From Selenomonadales bacterium (lineage in GTDB: Bacteria > Bacillota > Negativicutes > Sporomusales > UBA7701): a stretch of DNA of 64,000 nucleotides. Position numbers and translations under genes: made by a program. Positions 16,760-25,790 of this stretch are shown here, piece after piece. Each line of letters begins with the position of its first letter. Position 1 is the first letter of the stretch. The notes beneath the pieces were generated by a model that was not told the origin of the DNA, did not search any database, and saw only the letters and a program-made list of their open reading frames with translations. Where the stretch lies: contig JARKPR010000068.1 in assembly GCA_029975165.1 (NCBI GenBank), positions 56,868-120,867 of the forward strand. Direction: 5' to 3'.

Positions 16760-16793
16760 ATTTGCCTGCGAAAGCAAATATGACAAGTTGTCA
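16758..16793 (+). promoter_or_regulatory. Two small hairpins upstream of flgD
   Basis: ATATTTGC (16758-16765) pairs perfectly with GCAAATAT (16774-16781) across an 8-nt loop, and TGACAA-G-TTGTCA forms a second inverted repeat ending at 16793. They sit 27-60 bases upstream of the flgD start, overlapping the likely promoter. They may be operators or leader structure. The rest of 16508-16742 holds nothing recognisable. Confidence 0.4.
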
Positions 16794-16819
16794 CTAGCAA
16801 AAAGGGGGCATGAGAAAAA

Positions 16820-17242
16820 ATGAGCACGTCCGCAATTTCCAGCCTGACGTCCGGCACTGCCGCGACGGCCACGACCAGCTCGACCACAGCCAACAGCAGT
16901 CTCGACTTCGAAGATTTCATCAACCTGCTGGCCACTGAACTCCAGTACCAGGACCCCACCGACCCGGTGAGCAGCACCGAGTATGTGTCCCAGATGGCGT
17001 CGCTCAGTTCGCTGAGCCAGATCCAAAACATCTATACGGCGGTTAACAATGTCGAAGCGTTCAACATGATCGGCAAAAGCGTGACCTACCAAACGACCGA
17101 TTCGTCGGGCAACACCGCCCAGGCCACCGGCACCGTGGACTCGGTCATCATGAGCGGCAGCTCGACCTACTTGTCCGTCGGCGGCACGATCGTCGACCTG
17201 GGCTCGGTGGTGAGCGTGGCCAGCGGCACCACCAGCGCCTGA
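16820..17242 (+). CDS. flgD: Flagellar hook-capping protein FlgD (short form)
   Basis: A 140-residue protein. After a Ser/Thr-rich leader it has the FlgD core DFEDFINLLATELQYQDPTDPVSSTEYVSQMASLSSLSQIQNIYTAV (about 30-75), the region that caps the growing hook. The C-terminal Ig/Tudor-like domain of enteric FlgD (about 220-230 residues) is shortened, as in many Firmicutes. It starts the operon flgD-flgE-flgK-flgK-flgL-fliD-flgN. The ATG at 16820 follows AGGGGG at a slightly long distance; a nearby ATG at 16810 is out of frame. Confidence 0.9.
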   Translation: MSTSAISSLTSGTAATATTSSTTANSSLDFEDFINLLATELQYQDPTDPVSSTEYVSQMASLSSLSQIQNIYTAVNNVEAFNMIGKSVTYQTTDSSGNTAQATGTVDSVIMSGSSTYLSVGGTIVDLGSVVSVASGTTSA

Positions 17243-17345
17243 CTGGGTGCAGCCAAGCAAAATAAAATCGGCCGGACCCCGCCAGGGGAGGCCGACGACT
17301 ATTTCCGAATGACCGAAGAAATAGTGATCGGGAGGTAATGCGCCC

Positions 17346-18923
17346 ATGATGAGCGCTTTCTTTTCCGCGGTTTCGGGGCTGAAATCGCAGACCACCAATC
17401 TCAACGTCATTGCCAACAACATCTCCAACGTCAATACGACCGGCTACAAAAGCCAGTCGGTCAGCTTCAGCGATCTTCTCAGCCAGACCATCAGCGCCGC
17501 TTCCGGCTCCACGGCAACCAGCGGCGGCACCAATCCGGTGCAGATCGGCCTAGGCGTCGGCGTAACCGCCACCAACACCAACATGACCTCCGGCAGCGTT
17601 CAATCTACCGGAATAGCCACCGACGTTGCCATCAGCGGCAAAGGCTTCTTCGTCGTATCGAACGGCTCCGACGGCAGCTACCTGTACACCCGCAACGGCC
17701 AGATGTCGATAGACGAGGAAGGCAATCTCACCATCAACGGCTATAAGGTCTGCGGCTGGACGACCGCCGACGCCGACGGCAATATCATCACCACCGGCAA
17801 TGTCGATACCATCAACCTCTACGAAGGCAACAAAAAGTCCATGGCCGCCGCCATGACGACCGAGGCCGACTTCAGCGGCACGCTCAATTCTTCGAAGACG
17901 GCACACGGCACCGGACTGTCCGCCATCGGCACCGTGCCCGACACGGCCGACGGGACGTCGAGCATGACGGTGTACGACGCCCAGGGCAATGCCTACAGCG
18001 TCACGGTCAACTGGTACAAGTGCTATGTCGATGCCAGCGACGCCGACAACCCGATAACCAGCTGGTATTACGAAGCCAGCTCCAGCGATGCGACGATTAC
18101 GCCGGCCAGCGGCTATGTCGCCTTCGACAAGAACGGCAAGCTCGTCGACACTACCACCGCCACCACCCTCAGCGACGCCGGCACCACCGGTTACTCCGCC
18201 GCCAGCGCCAGTTATAACGCCCCCGCCGGCACCTATTCCTTGGAGGTGACCGGCACCGGCAGTCCCTACACGCTCACGCTGACCGACCCCGCCGGAAACA
18301 CCTACACCGCCACTTCGACCGACGGTTCGGCCACTTTCGACCTGGGGACCGGCACCTTCACTCTGACGGCGCCGGCCACCCTGACGGCGGGCACGGCCAC
18401 CTTCACTGTCGCCGCCGACACCACCACCTTCACCGCCACCCCTACCCTCACCGTGACGCCTGCCGGCACCGTGGGCACGGCGGCTTTCGCCGTGGCCTGC
18501 GACTTGAGCGACATCACCACCAGCAACAGTACGGCCGGCGTCACGGCCACGCCCGACGGCTATGCGGCCGGGACGCTGTCCGGCATCGCCATCGAGGCGG
18601 ACGGGACGATCGTCGGCACGTACAGCAACGGCCAGACCCAGGACTTGGCGGCGATCGCCCTGGCGGTGTTCACCAACGACGAGGGCCTGGCCAAAACCGG
18701 CGACAACATGTACGCGGCCACGAGCAACTCGGGGGCGGTGTCCTACTACGTCGCCGGCCAGGGCAGCACCTCGTCCCTCAGCACCGGCTGCCTGGAAATG
18801 TCGAACGTCGACCTGGCCCAGGAATTCAGCAATATGATGATCGCCCAGCGGGCCTATCAAGCCAACAGCAAGGTGATCACCGCCGCCGACGAGATGCTGC
18901 AGTCCTTGATCAGCATGCGCTGA
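17346..18923 (+). CDS. flgE: Flagellar hook protein FlgE
   Basis: A 525-residue hook subunit. The N-terminal rod-type helix (SAVSGLKSQTTNLNVIANNISNVNTTGYKSQSVSFSDLL) and the C-terminal helix (NVDLAQEFSNMMIAQRAYQANSKVITAADEMLQSLISMR) are diagnostic. The middle (about 240-400) is a Thr/Ala/Gly/Ser-rich surface domain of low complexity, expected to be strain-variable. It is secreted by the flagellar type III apparatus. The start is ATG at 17346, or 17349 immediately after it, behind a GGGAGG site. It is separated from flgD by 103 bases without a clear terminator. Confidence 0.92.
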   Translation: MMSAFFSAVSGLKSQTTNLNVIANNISNVNTTGYKSQSVSFSDLLSQTISAASGSTATSGGTNPVQIGLGVGVTATNTNMTSGSVQSTGIATDVAISGKGFFVVSNGSDGSYLYTRNGQMSIDEEGNLTINGYKVCGWTTADADGNIITTGNVDTINLYEGNKKSMAAAMTTEADFSGTLNSSKTAHGTGLSAIGTVPDTADGTSSMTVYDAQGNAYSVTVNWYKCYVDASDADNPITSWYYEASSSDATITPASGYVAFDKNGKLVDTTTATTLSDAGTTGYSAASASYNAPAGTYSLEVTGTGSPYTLTLTDPAGNTYTATSTDGSATFDLGTGTFTLTAPATLTAGTATFTVAADTTTFTATPTLTVTPAGTVGTAAFAVACDLSDITTSNSTAGVTATPDGYAAGTLSGIAIEADGTIVGTYSNGQTQDLAAIALAVFTNDEGLAKTGDNMYAATSNSGAVSYYVAGQGSTSSLSTGCLEMSNVDLAQEFSNMMIAQRAYQANSKVITAADEMLQSLISMR

Positions 18924-19017
18924 CGCCTGACCGGCGGCTAGCGTGTCAACGGCGGCGCCGGCTGCAGGAATCATCGCAGCCGGCGGCCACCGCAGCCAGG
19001 AAAGGAGGGACGCGGCA

Positions 19018-20469
19018 ATGACATCGACTTTCGGCACTTACGGCGTATCTTATGCCGGCATGTACGTAAGCCAGGCCGCCCTGACGGCTACGACGAACAA
19101 CCTGGCAAATGTCAGTACGGCCGGGGCCTCGCGGGTACGAGTATCCATCAGTGATACGACCACGACGCTTGCCGACGGCGCCGCGCTGACAAGCGGCGCC
19201 AGCGTGGCGTCGATCACCCGGGCCCGCGACAAGCTGCTTGACGCCACCTACCGCACGCAGAACGCCGCCGCCGGCTATTGGGCCGTGAAGAGCGGCAATC
19301 TCGAATACATGCAGGAGCTGCTGAGCGAATTCGCTGCCGACGACGGGACTTCCAGCGACGGCCTGCAGGAACTTATCAACGACTTTTTTGCCGGCTGGGA
19401 CGCCCTGTCGCTCGACACCACCAGCACCAGCGCCCGCCAGGAGGTCGTAGACAGCGCCAATTCGCTCATCAGCGGCCTGACGGAGCTTTACAGCCAGTTG
19501 CAGCAGTTGCAGCAGGACGCCGTCAGCAGCGTCGCCGACGGCGTGGACAGCCTCAATTATTTGGCCGCGCAGGTCGCCGCCCTGAACCAGCAGATCACCG
19601 CGGCCGAAGTGGGCGGGGCGGAGGCCAGCTACCTGCGCGACCAGCGCGACGCCCTGCTCGACGAGATGTCCGCCCTGGCCAACATCACCGTCACGGAAAC
19701 GGGCGGCAGCTTCACGGTGACGATAAACGGCGCGGCGCTGGTAGCCGGCAATACCGCCCACAAGCTGGTAGTGTCGGGCAGCGGGACGGCCGACGACCCG
19801 CTGACGGTTGCCTGGGCGGACACGGGTAAAAAGGCCAGCATCACCGGCGGCAGCATCGCGGCCTACCTGGAGGACGCCGACCAGACCGGCTACGGGGCTA
19901 TCGACGCCGCCAGCCTGCCGTACGATTTCACCGCCGGGTCGGCCAGCTCGATCACCAATATGCTGCAGGCGCTGAACGACCTGCTCACCACCGTCGCCAC
20001 GGAAATCAACGACCTGCAAACCGCCAACGGCGGAGTGGCGTTCTTCACGGCCGCCGACACCAGCCAGCCGCTGAGCATCGCCAACATCCAGGTCAATGCC
20101 GGCGTGGCGGCCGATGCCGGCCTGATCGTCACCGGCACGGCTGACGGCGACAATTCCGTCGCCGCCGCGATTTACGACTTGCGCGACGCGAACATCTTCA
20201 AATTCGCCGGGCTGGAAATGGATCTCAGCGCCTTCTACCAGTCGTTCGTGTCTTGGCTCGGCACCGCCGGCGACAACGCCGCGAGCAGTTACGATACGCA
20301 GGCCGCCCTGGTGACCCAGGTGGATAACCAGCGCCAGTCGATTTTCAGTATCTCCCTGGATGAAGAAATGTCAAACCTCATCATCTATCAGGAAGCCTAC
20401 AGCGCCAACGCGCGAGTGCTGAGCACCATCGACGGCCTGATCGGCGGCCTGATCGAGGATTTGGGCTAG
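19018..20469 (+). CDS. Flagellar hook-associated protein 1 (FlgK), first paralogue
   Basis: A 483-residue FlgK-type protein: an N-terminal FGTYGVSYAGMYVSQAALTATTNNLANVSTAGASRVRV helix, a central coiled-coil pair with AAEVGGAEASYLRDQRDALLDEMSALANI (FlgK core), and a C-terminal DEEMSNLIIYQEAYSANARVLSTIDGLIGGLIEDLG helix. The signature NNISNVNTxGYSR is altered to NNLANVSTAGASR, so this copy is more diverged than the next gene. It would form the hook-filament junction. The ATG at 19018 has an AAGGAGGG site. An upstream-open frame from 18943 is not conserved. Confidence 0.85.
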   Translation: MTSTFGTYGVSYAGMYVSQAALTATTNNLANVSTAGASRVRVSISDTTTTLADGAALTSGASVASITRARDKLLDATYRTQNAAAGYWAVKSGNLEYMQELLSEFAADDGTSSDGLQELINDFFAGWDALSLDTTSTSARQEVVDSANSLISGLTELYSQLQQLQQDAVSSVADGVDSLNYLAAQVAALNQQITAAEVGGAEASYLRDQRDALLDEMSALANITVTETGGSFTVTINGAALVAGNTAHKLVVSGSGTADDPLTVAWADTGKKASITGGSIAAYLEDADQTGYGAIDAASLPYDFTAGSASSITNMLQALNDLLTTVATEINDLQTANGGVAFFTAADTSQPLSIANIQVNAGVAADAGLIVTGTADGDNSVAAAIYDLRDANIFKFAGLEMDLSAFYQSFVSWLGTAGDNAASSYDTQAALVTQVDNQRQSIFSISLDEEMSNLIIYQEAYSANARVLSTIDGLIGGLIEDLG

Positions 20470-20480
20470 GAGGCGAAGCA

Positions 20481-22031
20481 ATGGCTTCGACATTCATCGG
20501 CGTCGCCATCGCCAACCGCGGCTTGTCGGCAAGCCAGACGGCGCTGGCGGCGACCACCAATAACATCAGCAACGTAAATACGACCGGCTATTCGCGGCAG
20601 GTCGTCAACCAGATAGCGGTCGGCCCGGCCGCGGTCTACAGCCGCAGCACCGTCGGCAACGGGACCGAAGTCACTTCCGTGACCAGGGTCAACAGCTTCC
20701 GTCTCGACCAGAAATACTGGACGGAAACCAGTACGCTCGGCTATTACGAGACCACGGCCGATTACCTGACCCAGATCGAGATTTACCTCGACACAGCCGC
20801 CAATGATACGACTTTCAGCGATATGATGAGCAACTTCTACTCGGCGCTGGAGACGCTGGCCACCGACAACAGCGCGGCGGCCCGGGCGACGGTCGTCGGC
20901 TATGGCGAGGATATCTGCGCTTACTTCAACGAAGCTGCCAGCTCGCTCACCGAGCTGCGCACCGAGGTTAACACCGCCGTCAAGACGACCGTGGAACAGA
21001 TCAACTCTTACGCCAGCCAGATCGCCGACCTCAACCGGCAGATCACGGTGGCGGCGACCTCCGGCGCCGCGGCCAACGAGCTGGAAGACCGGCGCGACCT
21101 GCTCCTCGACGAATTATCGAAACTGGCCGATATCACCGTCACCGCTGTCACGGTATACACCGCCGCCGACGGCACGGCCACCTCGTCTTACACCATCACG
21201 ATAAACGGCTCCACGCTGGTCAGCGGCAACAAGGCCCGGCAGCTCGAGTGCTACACCGTCACCGCCAGCGGCGACCAGCAAGGCATGTACGGCATCCGCT
21301 GGGCGGACACCGGCAAGGATTTCTCCGCCGGGGACAGCGGTTCGCTGGCCGCCTATCTCGCCATCCGCGACGGAACGGGCGCGAACGGCGACAGCAAAGG
21401 CATTCTCTACTATATGGGCCAGCTCGATACCTTCGCCCGCACGTTCGCCGCAGCGTTCAACGAGGGCGTCTACGCCGACGGCAGCCAGTACTACGCCGGG
21501 CATGCCGGCGGCTACGGCGCCGACGGCACGACCGGCATCCGCTTCTTCACTTACGGCGATGCGACGTCGGCGGACATCGCCAGCCTGCTGGCCGGCGGCC
21601 TGACCGCCGGCGAAGTGTATGCCAGCCTCACCGCCGCCAACATCGCGCTGACGTCCGACGTCACGGCGGACACGAACAAGATCGCCGCTTCCTCGAGCGC
21701 CGACGCCGCCTCCGGCAACAACGAGAACGCCAACGACCTCATCAGCATCTGTCGGGATACGCGCCTGTTCGCCGTCGGCTCGCCGGTGGACTACTACGAC
21801 TCGATCATCGCCACCCTCGGCACGGAAAGCGCCTACGCCTCGCGGCAAAATTCCCGCCAGGCCAGCCTCGTGAGCTACATCGACGACTGCCGCTCCTCGG
21901 TATCGGGGGTATCGACCAACGAGGAAACGGCCTATCTTACGAAGTACCAGCAGGCCTACAGCGCGTCGGCCCAGGCGCTCACCACCTGGAGCGAGGTTCT
22001 TGCCACCACCATCAATATGGTGTCGGATTAA
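20481..22031 (+). CDS. flgK: Flagellar hook-associated protein 1 (FlgK), second paralogue
   Basis: A 516-residue FlgK with the classical N-terminus (GLSASQTALAATTNNISNVNTTGYSRQVVNQIAV), core segment (NELEDRRDLLLDELSKLADITVTAV) and C-terminus (VSTNEETAYLTKYQQAYSASAQALTTWSEVLATTINMV). It begins 11 bases after the preceding paralogue, so the two are co-translated and could form a mixed junction. This copy keeps the standard TTGYSRQ motif and is the likelier main FlgK. The ATG at 20481 follows TAGGAGGCG. Confidence 0.92.
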   Translation: MASTFIGVAIANRGLSASQTALAATTNNISNVNTTGYSRQVVNQIAVGPAAVYSRSTVGNGTEVTSVTRVNSFRLDQKYWTETSTLGYYETTADYLTQIEIYLDTAANDTTFSDMMSNFYSALETLATDNSAAARATVVGYGEDICAYFNEAASSLTELRTEVNTAVKTTVEQINSYASQIADLNRQITVAATSGAAANELEDRRDLLLDELSKLADITVTAVTVYTAADGTATSSYTITINGSTLVSGNKARQLECYTVTASGDQQGMYGIRWADTGKDFSAGDSGSLAAYLAIRDGTGANGDSKGILYYMGQLDTFARTFAAAFNEGVYADGSQYYAGHAGGYGADGTTGIRFFTYGDATSADIASLLAGGLTAGEVYASLTAANIALTSDVTADTNKIAASSSADAASGNNENANDLISICRDTRLFAVGSPVDYYDSIIATLGTESAYASRQNSRQASLVSYIDDCRSSVSGVSTNEETAYLTKYQQAYSASAQALTTWSEVLATTINMVSD

Positions 22032-22049
22032 GGAAGGGGGCGATCTCCG

Positions 22050-23366
22050 GTGCGTATCACCAACAACATGATGATCACGAACACCATCAGGAATATCAAC
22101 GCCGCGGCCAACCGGCTGAACGAGGCCACCGAACGGGTAGCGACCGAGCTCAAGATTTCGCTGCCGTCCGACGATCCCGTCGTGGCCGCCAAAACGATCA
22201 AATACCGCGACTATCTCGCCAAGGTCGAACAATACCAAAGCAACGCCAGCGCGGCCTCTTCCTGGCAGAAGACGACGGCGGACGCGATTTGCGAGCTTGT
22301 CGACTACGTAACCGCCATCAGCGAAAATATTTCCCAGGCCGCTTCGGGTACGGCGTCCGCGACCGACTGGGCGGACATCAAGGAGGAGGTTTCGGCATAT
22401 CTGGAGGGGATCGTGCAGGTCCTCAACACCGATTTCGGCGGCCGGTACGTTTTCGGCGGCTTCAGCGTCAGCGAGGAGCCCTACGCCTTGGTAAAGCGGC
22501 TGGCGACGAATGTCACGGCCGCCGGCAGCTACGACGCCGGCGACCTCAGCCTCGGCAACGACCTGGCCACAGGCAGCTACAGCGTAACCGTGTCCCTGTC
22601 CGGCGGCACTTATACCGTAGCGATGACCGACGGCACCAACACTTATACAGGCACGACCACCGCCAGCACCGGCGCCGTGGAGCTGAAGACCGCCACCGGC
22701 AAGGTGATGGCCACGCTGGCCGCGCCGGCAGGCGGCTTCACGGCGGCAACCTTTTCCTTCGACGCCAGCGAATGCATGGCGATAACTTACAAGGGCCAGT
22801 ACCTCAGCACGATCATGCCGGCCACCGTCGACGCGGCGACCGTCCAGGCCATGTACGCGGGCAACACTTACGTCGACGCCGGCAGCGACGAGTCGATCAA
22901 GTACGACCTGGGCTACGGCGCCGCTGTCGTCGTCAACACCGAAGGCCAGGATGTCGCCGGCGACAGCGCGGGCAACCTGTTCAACACCATCGCCAAGCTC
23001 CTGATCGCGCTCAGCGCCGACAACACCACCGACACCGCCTATTACCAGCTTTACGACGTCGCCACCGATACGGTCGCGACGGAAAGCATCGGCACGATCG
23101 ACGAATTGCTCGCCGACATCCAAACCGACCTCGACCGGCTGACCACCGCCCAGGCCGTCCTGGGCGGCAGGATGACGTACGTCGACAATGTGAGCGACCG
23201 GCTGGCCAACGACTATACCAACTACAGCACCCTGCTCAGCAATACCATCGACGTCGACGTCAGCCAGGCCGCGGTCGAGCAGGCCAGCGCCGAGGCCGTC
23301 TACGAGGCGGCGCTGGCGGTAGGGGCGAAGGCCATCAGCAAGACGCTGGTGGATTACATGGCTTAG
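22050..23366 (+). CDS. flgL: Flagellar hook-associated protein 3 (FlgL)
   Basis: A 438-residue FlgL that connects FlgK to the flagellin filament. The N-terminus VRITNNMMITNTIRNINAAANRLNEATERVATELKISLPSDDPVVAAKTIKYRD and the C-terminal helix ending SAEAVYEAALAVGAKAISKTLVDYMA are typical. The TDFGGRYVFGGFSVSEEPYAL motif (about 128-148) is the FlgL signature. A beta-rich insert (about 160-260) makes it longer than the usual 300 residues. The start is GTG at 22050 with GGAAGGGGG upstream. Confidence 0.92.
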   Translation: MRITNNMMITNTIRNINAAANRLNEATERVATELKISLPSDDPVVAAKTIKYRDYLAKVEQYQSNASAASSWQKTTADAICELVDYVTAISENISQAASGTASATDWADIKEEVSAYLEGIVQVLNTDFGGRYVFGGFSVSEEPYALVKRLATNVTAAGSYDAGDLSLGNDLATGSYSVTVSLSGGTYTVAMTDGTNTYTGTTTASTGAVELKTATGKVMATLAAPAGGFTAATFSFDASECMAITYKGQYLSTIMPATVDAATVQAMYAGNTYVDAGSDESIKYDLGYGAAVVVNTEGQDVAGDSAGNLFNTIAKLLIALSADNTTDTAYYQLYDVATDTVATESIGTIDELLADIQTDLDRLTTAQAVLGGRMTYVDNVSDRLANDYTNYSTLLSNTIDVDVSQAAVEQASAEAVYEAALAVGAKAISKTLVDYMA

Positions 23367-23399
23367 GGAAAGCCGGCAGCAGGCAAGGAGGCGAACAGC

Positions 23400-25304
23400 A
23401 TGGCCAGCAGCATCACCACGACCACCGTCAACGGAACCACGCGGATCACCGGACTGTCGTCCGGCATCGACGTCGACTCGATCGTCGCCCAACTCGTTAC
23501 GGCCGAGAAGGCCAAAAAGCTGAACAAGCTGCAGCAGAAGGAGCAGCTGGCCACATGGCGGCAGACGGCTTACCAGAGCGTCATCGCCGATATCAAGGCC
23601 TTCGCCGACAAGTACTTCAGCCTCACTTCCGCCACCAGCCTGCTCAGCACCAAAAACTACAACAAGTACACCGTGACGAGCAGCAGCAGCGCCGTAGCGG
23701 CCACCTACACCAGCGCCGCCGGCGCCGGCAGCCACGCCGTGTCGGTGAGTCAGCTCGCCACCAAGGCCACCCTCGCCAGCAGCGGTCTCTCCCGGGACGT
23801 GGCCGGCGGCCGGGCCGCGAGCTACGGCGATCTCAGCGGCAAGAGCGCCGTCCTCACGGTGGACGGCACAGATTACACCGTCGATCTGAGCAGCGTGACC
23901 GACCTTGCCTCGCTGCAAAGCGCGCTCGACGACGCGGTGGGCGACGGCAAGCTTACGGCAGGCACCGACACGTCCGGCTGCCTGACGATCACCGCCGCCG
24001 ACAGCGGGGTCAACGCCATCAGCATCAGCGCCCCTGCTTCCGGCGCCAGCGGCCTGTCCGACCTGGGCTTTGCCGCCGACGGCGCCGTGACCGCCAACCG
24101 CATCGACACCACCGCAGTCACGCTGGCCGGCCTTCAGGAGTACTTGGGGTTCGAATTCAACGCTGACGGCCAGGCGGTGTTCGCCATCAACGGCACTACC
24201 TTCACCTTCGATCAAGACACCACCATCGCCGAAATGATCGACGAGATCAACGCCGGCGCTTTCGGCGCTACCATGGCCTACAACGCAACGACCGGCGAAC
24301 TGGTGCTGACCGCCGGTAAAACGGGCGCCGGCAACCTGCTAAAAGTCAGCGACAGCGGCGGCACCTTCGCGTCCGCCGTCCTTACCGCCGCTACCGCCGG
24401 GAAGGACGCCAAGCTGATCGTCGACGGCGTGTCGCTGACCCGCAGTTCGAACACGGTAACGGTGGATGGCGTAACCTATACGCTAAATGCCGTAACCGCC
24501 GCCAGCGAAGACGCCACCGTCAGCCTAACGCTGGACACCGACGGCATTTACGACCTCATAAGTGATTTCGCCGCAGACTACAACAGCCTGATCGCCACGA
24601 TCACCAGCCTGCTAAAGGAGGATTACGACGCCGACTACCCGCCGCTCACCGACGACCAGAAGGCGGAGATGAGCGACGAGGAAATCGAGAAGTGGGAAGC
24701 CAAAGCCAAGACCGGCATACTGAAGAACGACTCTCTGCTGACCGGCTTCCTGCGGGAATTGCGGTCGGCGGTGGTCGATTCCATCGCCGGCGTCTCCACC
24801 TCCATCTTCGATCTCGGCATCGATACCGGCGACTACAGCAAAAACGGCCAGCTCGAAATCGACGCGGACGCACTGAAGGAAGCCATCGCCAGCGACCCGG
24901 CCGCAGTCATGAATCTCTTCACAAAACAGTCGTCCACGTATTCGGGACTTTCGACCGTGAGGACGCTGAGCGCCGGCGCGTTATCCACCAGGTACGGCGA
25001 AGAAGGCATCGCCTACCGCTTCTACGACATTATCGCCGAGTACACGGCGACCACCAAGGACAGCAAGGGCTTGCGCGGGAAGCTCGTCGAAAAGGCCGGG
25101 CTCGCCGACAGCAGCATCGCCGCCGACAATACCCTCAGCGACCTGATCGCGAAATACCAGACAGAGATCGCCGCCGAGGAAGACCGCCTCGACGCATACG
25201 AGGAACGGCTCTACAACAAGTACACCACGCTGGAGACATACATCAGCAATATGAATACCCAGTTAGCCGCCCTGTCGGCGTATCTCGACGATTCGAGCAG
25301 TTAA
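23400..25304 (+). CDS. fliD: Flagellar filament-capping protein FliD
   Basis: A 634-residue cap protein (HAP2) that sits at the filament tip and guides flagellin folding. The N-terminal ITGLSSGIDVDSIVAQLVTAEKAKKLNKLQQKEQLATWRQTAYQSV region, the central Ig-like repeats and the C-terminal DYNSLIATITSLL...ILKNDSLLTGFLRELRSAV segment and long helix (ATTKDSKGLRGKLVEKAG...MNTQLAAL) are all present. The ATG at 23400 has an AAGGAGG site. FlgN follows after 15 bases. Confidence 0.93.
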   Translation: MASSITTTTVNGTTRITGLSSGIDVDSIVAQLVTAEKAKKLNKLQQKEQLATWRQTAYQSVIADIKAFADKYFSLTSATSLLSTKNYNKYTVTSSSSAVAATYTSAAGAGSHAVSVSQLATKATLASSGLSRDVAGGRAASYGDLSGKSAVLTVDGTDYTVDLSSVTDLASLQSALDDAVGDGKLTAGTDTSGCLTITAADSGVNAISISAPASGASGLSDLGFAADGAVTANRIDTTAVTLAGLQEYLGFEFNADGQAVFAINGTTFTFDQDTTIAEMIDEINAGAFGATMAYNATTGELVLTAGKTGAGNLLKVSDSGGTFASAVLTAATAGKDAKLIVDGVSLTRSSNTVTVDGVTYTLNAVTAASEDATVSLTLDTDGIYDLISDFAADYNSLIATITSLLKEDYDADYPPLTDDQKAEMSDEEIEKWEAKAKTGILKNDSLLTGFLRELRSAVVDSIAGVSTSIFDLGIDTGDYSKNGQLEIDADALKEAIASDPAAVMNLFTKQSSTYSGLSTVRTLSAGALSTRYGEEGIAYRFYDIIAEYTATTKDSKGLRGKLVEKAGLADSSIAADNTLSDLIAKYQTEIAAEEDRLDAYEERLYNKYTTLETYISNMNTQLAALSAYLDDSSS

Positions 25305-25319
25305 GGAGGCGGGACGGTT

Positions 25320-25730
25320 ATGACGGATGCGCACGAAACCAGGGAGCGCCTGGCGCGCAAGGCGGTGCTCCTCGAAAAGATCGCGGCCAATACCGCGACC
25401 CAGGGACGGTTCGTCCGCCGGCGGGAGATGCGGGGCCTGGGCAGGCTGCTGCGGGAACGGGCCGCCCTCATCGGCGAGCTTGCCGCCGTGAACAAACAGC
25501 TGGCCGGCGAACGCCTCGGCGGCCTGCTCGCCGCCGAGGCGCGGGCGTTAATCGCCAGGCAGCGGGAGATAACCACCGCCTGCGAGCACGTCATCCAACA
25601 GGCGGCGGCCGAGCTCGGCCGCATCGCCGGCGAGATCGCCGCCAGCCGCACCAAGCGCCGGATGAAGACCGTCTACGTCGACACCTGGCAAAGGGCGGCC
25701 CGCGGCAGTTGCCTGAACGTCAGAGGCTGA
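25320..25730 (+). CDS. FlgN/FliT-like flagellar export chaperone
   Basis: A 136-residue, almost entirely helical, Ala/Arg/Leu-rich protein. Its length, position at the end of the hook-associated protein operon, and a pattern of long amphipathic helices (ERLARKAVLLEKIAANTATQGRFV..., ARALIARQREITTACEHVIQQAAAELGRIAG) fit the chaperone family that holds FlgK, FlgL or FliD before export. A FliT- or FliS-like role is possible too. The C-terminus (MKTVYVDTWQRAARGSCLNVRG) is unusual. The ATG at 25320 follows AGGAGGCGGG. A terminator follows immediately. Confidence 0.7.
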   Translation: MTDAHETRERLARKAVLLEKIAANTATQGRFVRRREMRGLGRLLRERAALIGELAAVNKQLAGERLGGLLAAEARALIARQREITTACEHVIQQAAAELGRIAGEIAASRTKRRMKTVYVDTWQRAARGSCLNVRG

Positions 25731-25746
25731 CGGGCGGACACCCGGA

Positions 25747-25790
25747 AATAAAAAAATCCCGCTACGCGTTGCGTAACGGGATTTTTTATT
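25747..25790. terminator. Bidirectional terminator between the flagellar operon and flagellin
   Basis: AAAAAATCCCGCTACGC and GCGTAACGGGATTTTTT pair around a GTT loop with one mismatch, and both ends are A/T-rich. It terminates the flgD-flgN operon and the convergent flagellin gene, whose stop codon touches its right end. Confidence 0.88.

Noticed and set aside
21114..24215. A very long open frame antisense to the flagellar genes flgK, flgL and fliD.
   Set aside because: Its product is repetitive Gly/Val/Arg-rich sequence typical of the complement of GC-rich coding DNA. No ribosome site or domain is present, and the sense strand has clear flagellar proteins.
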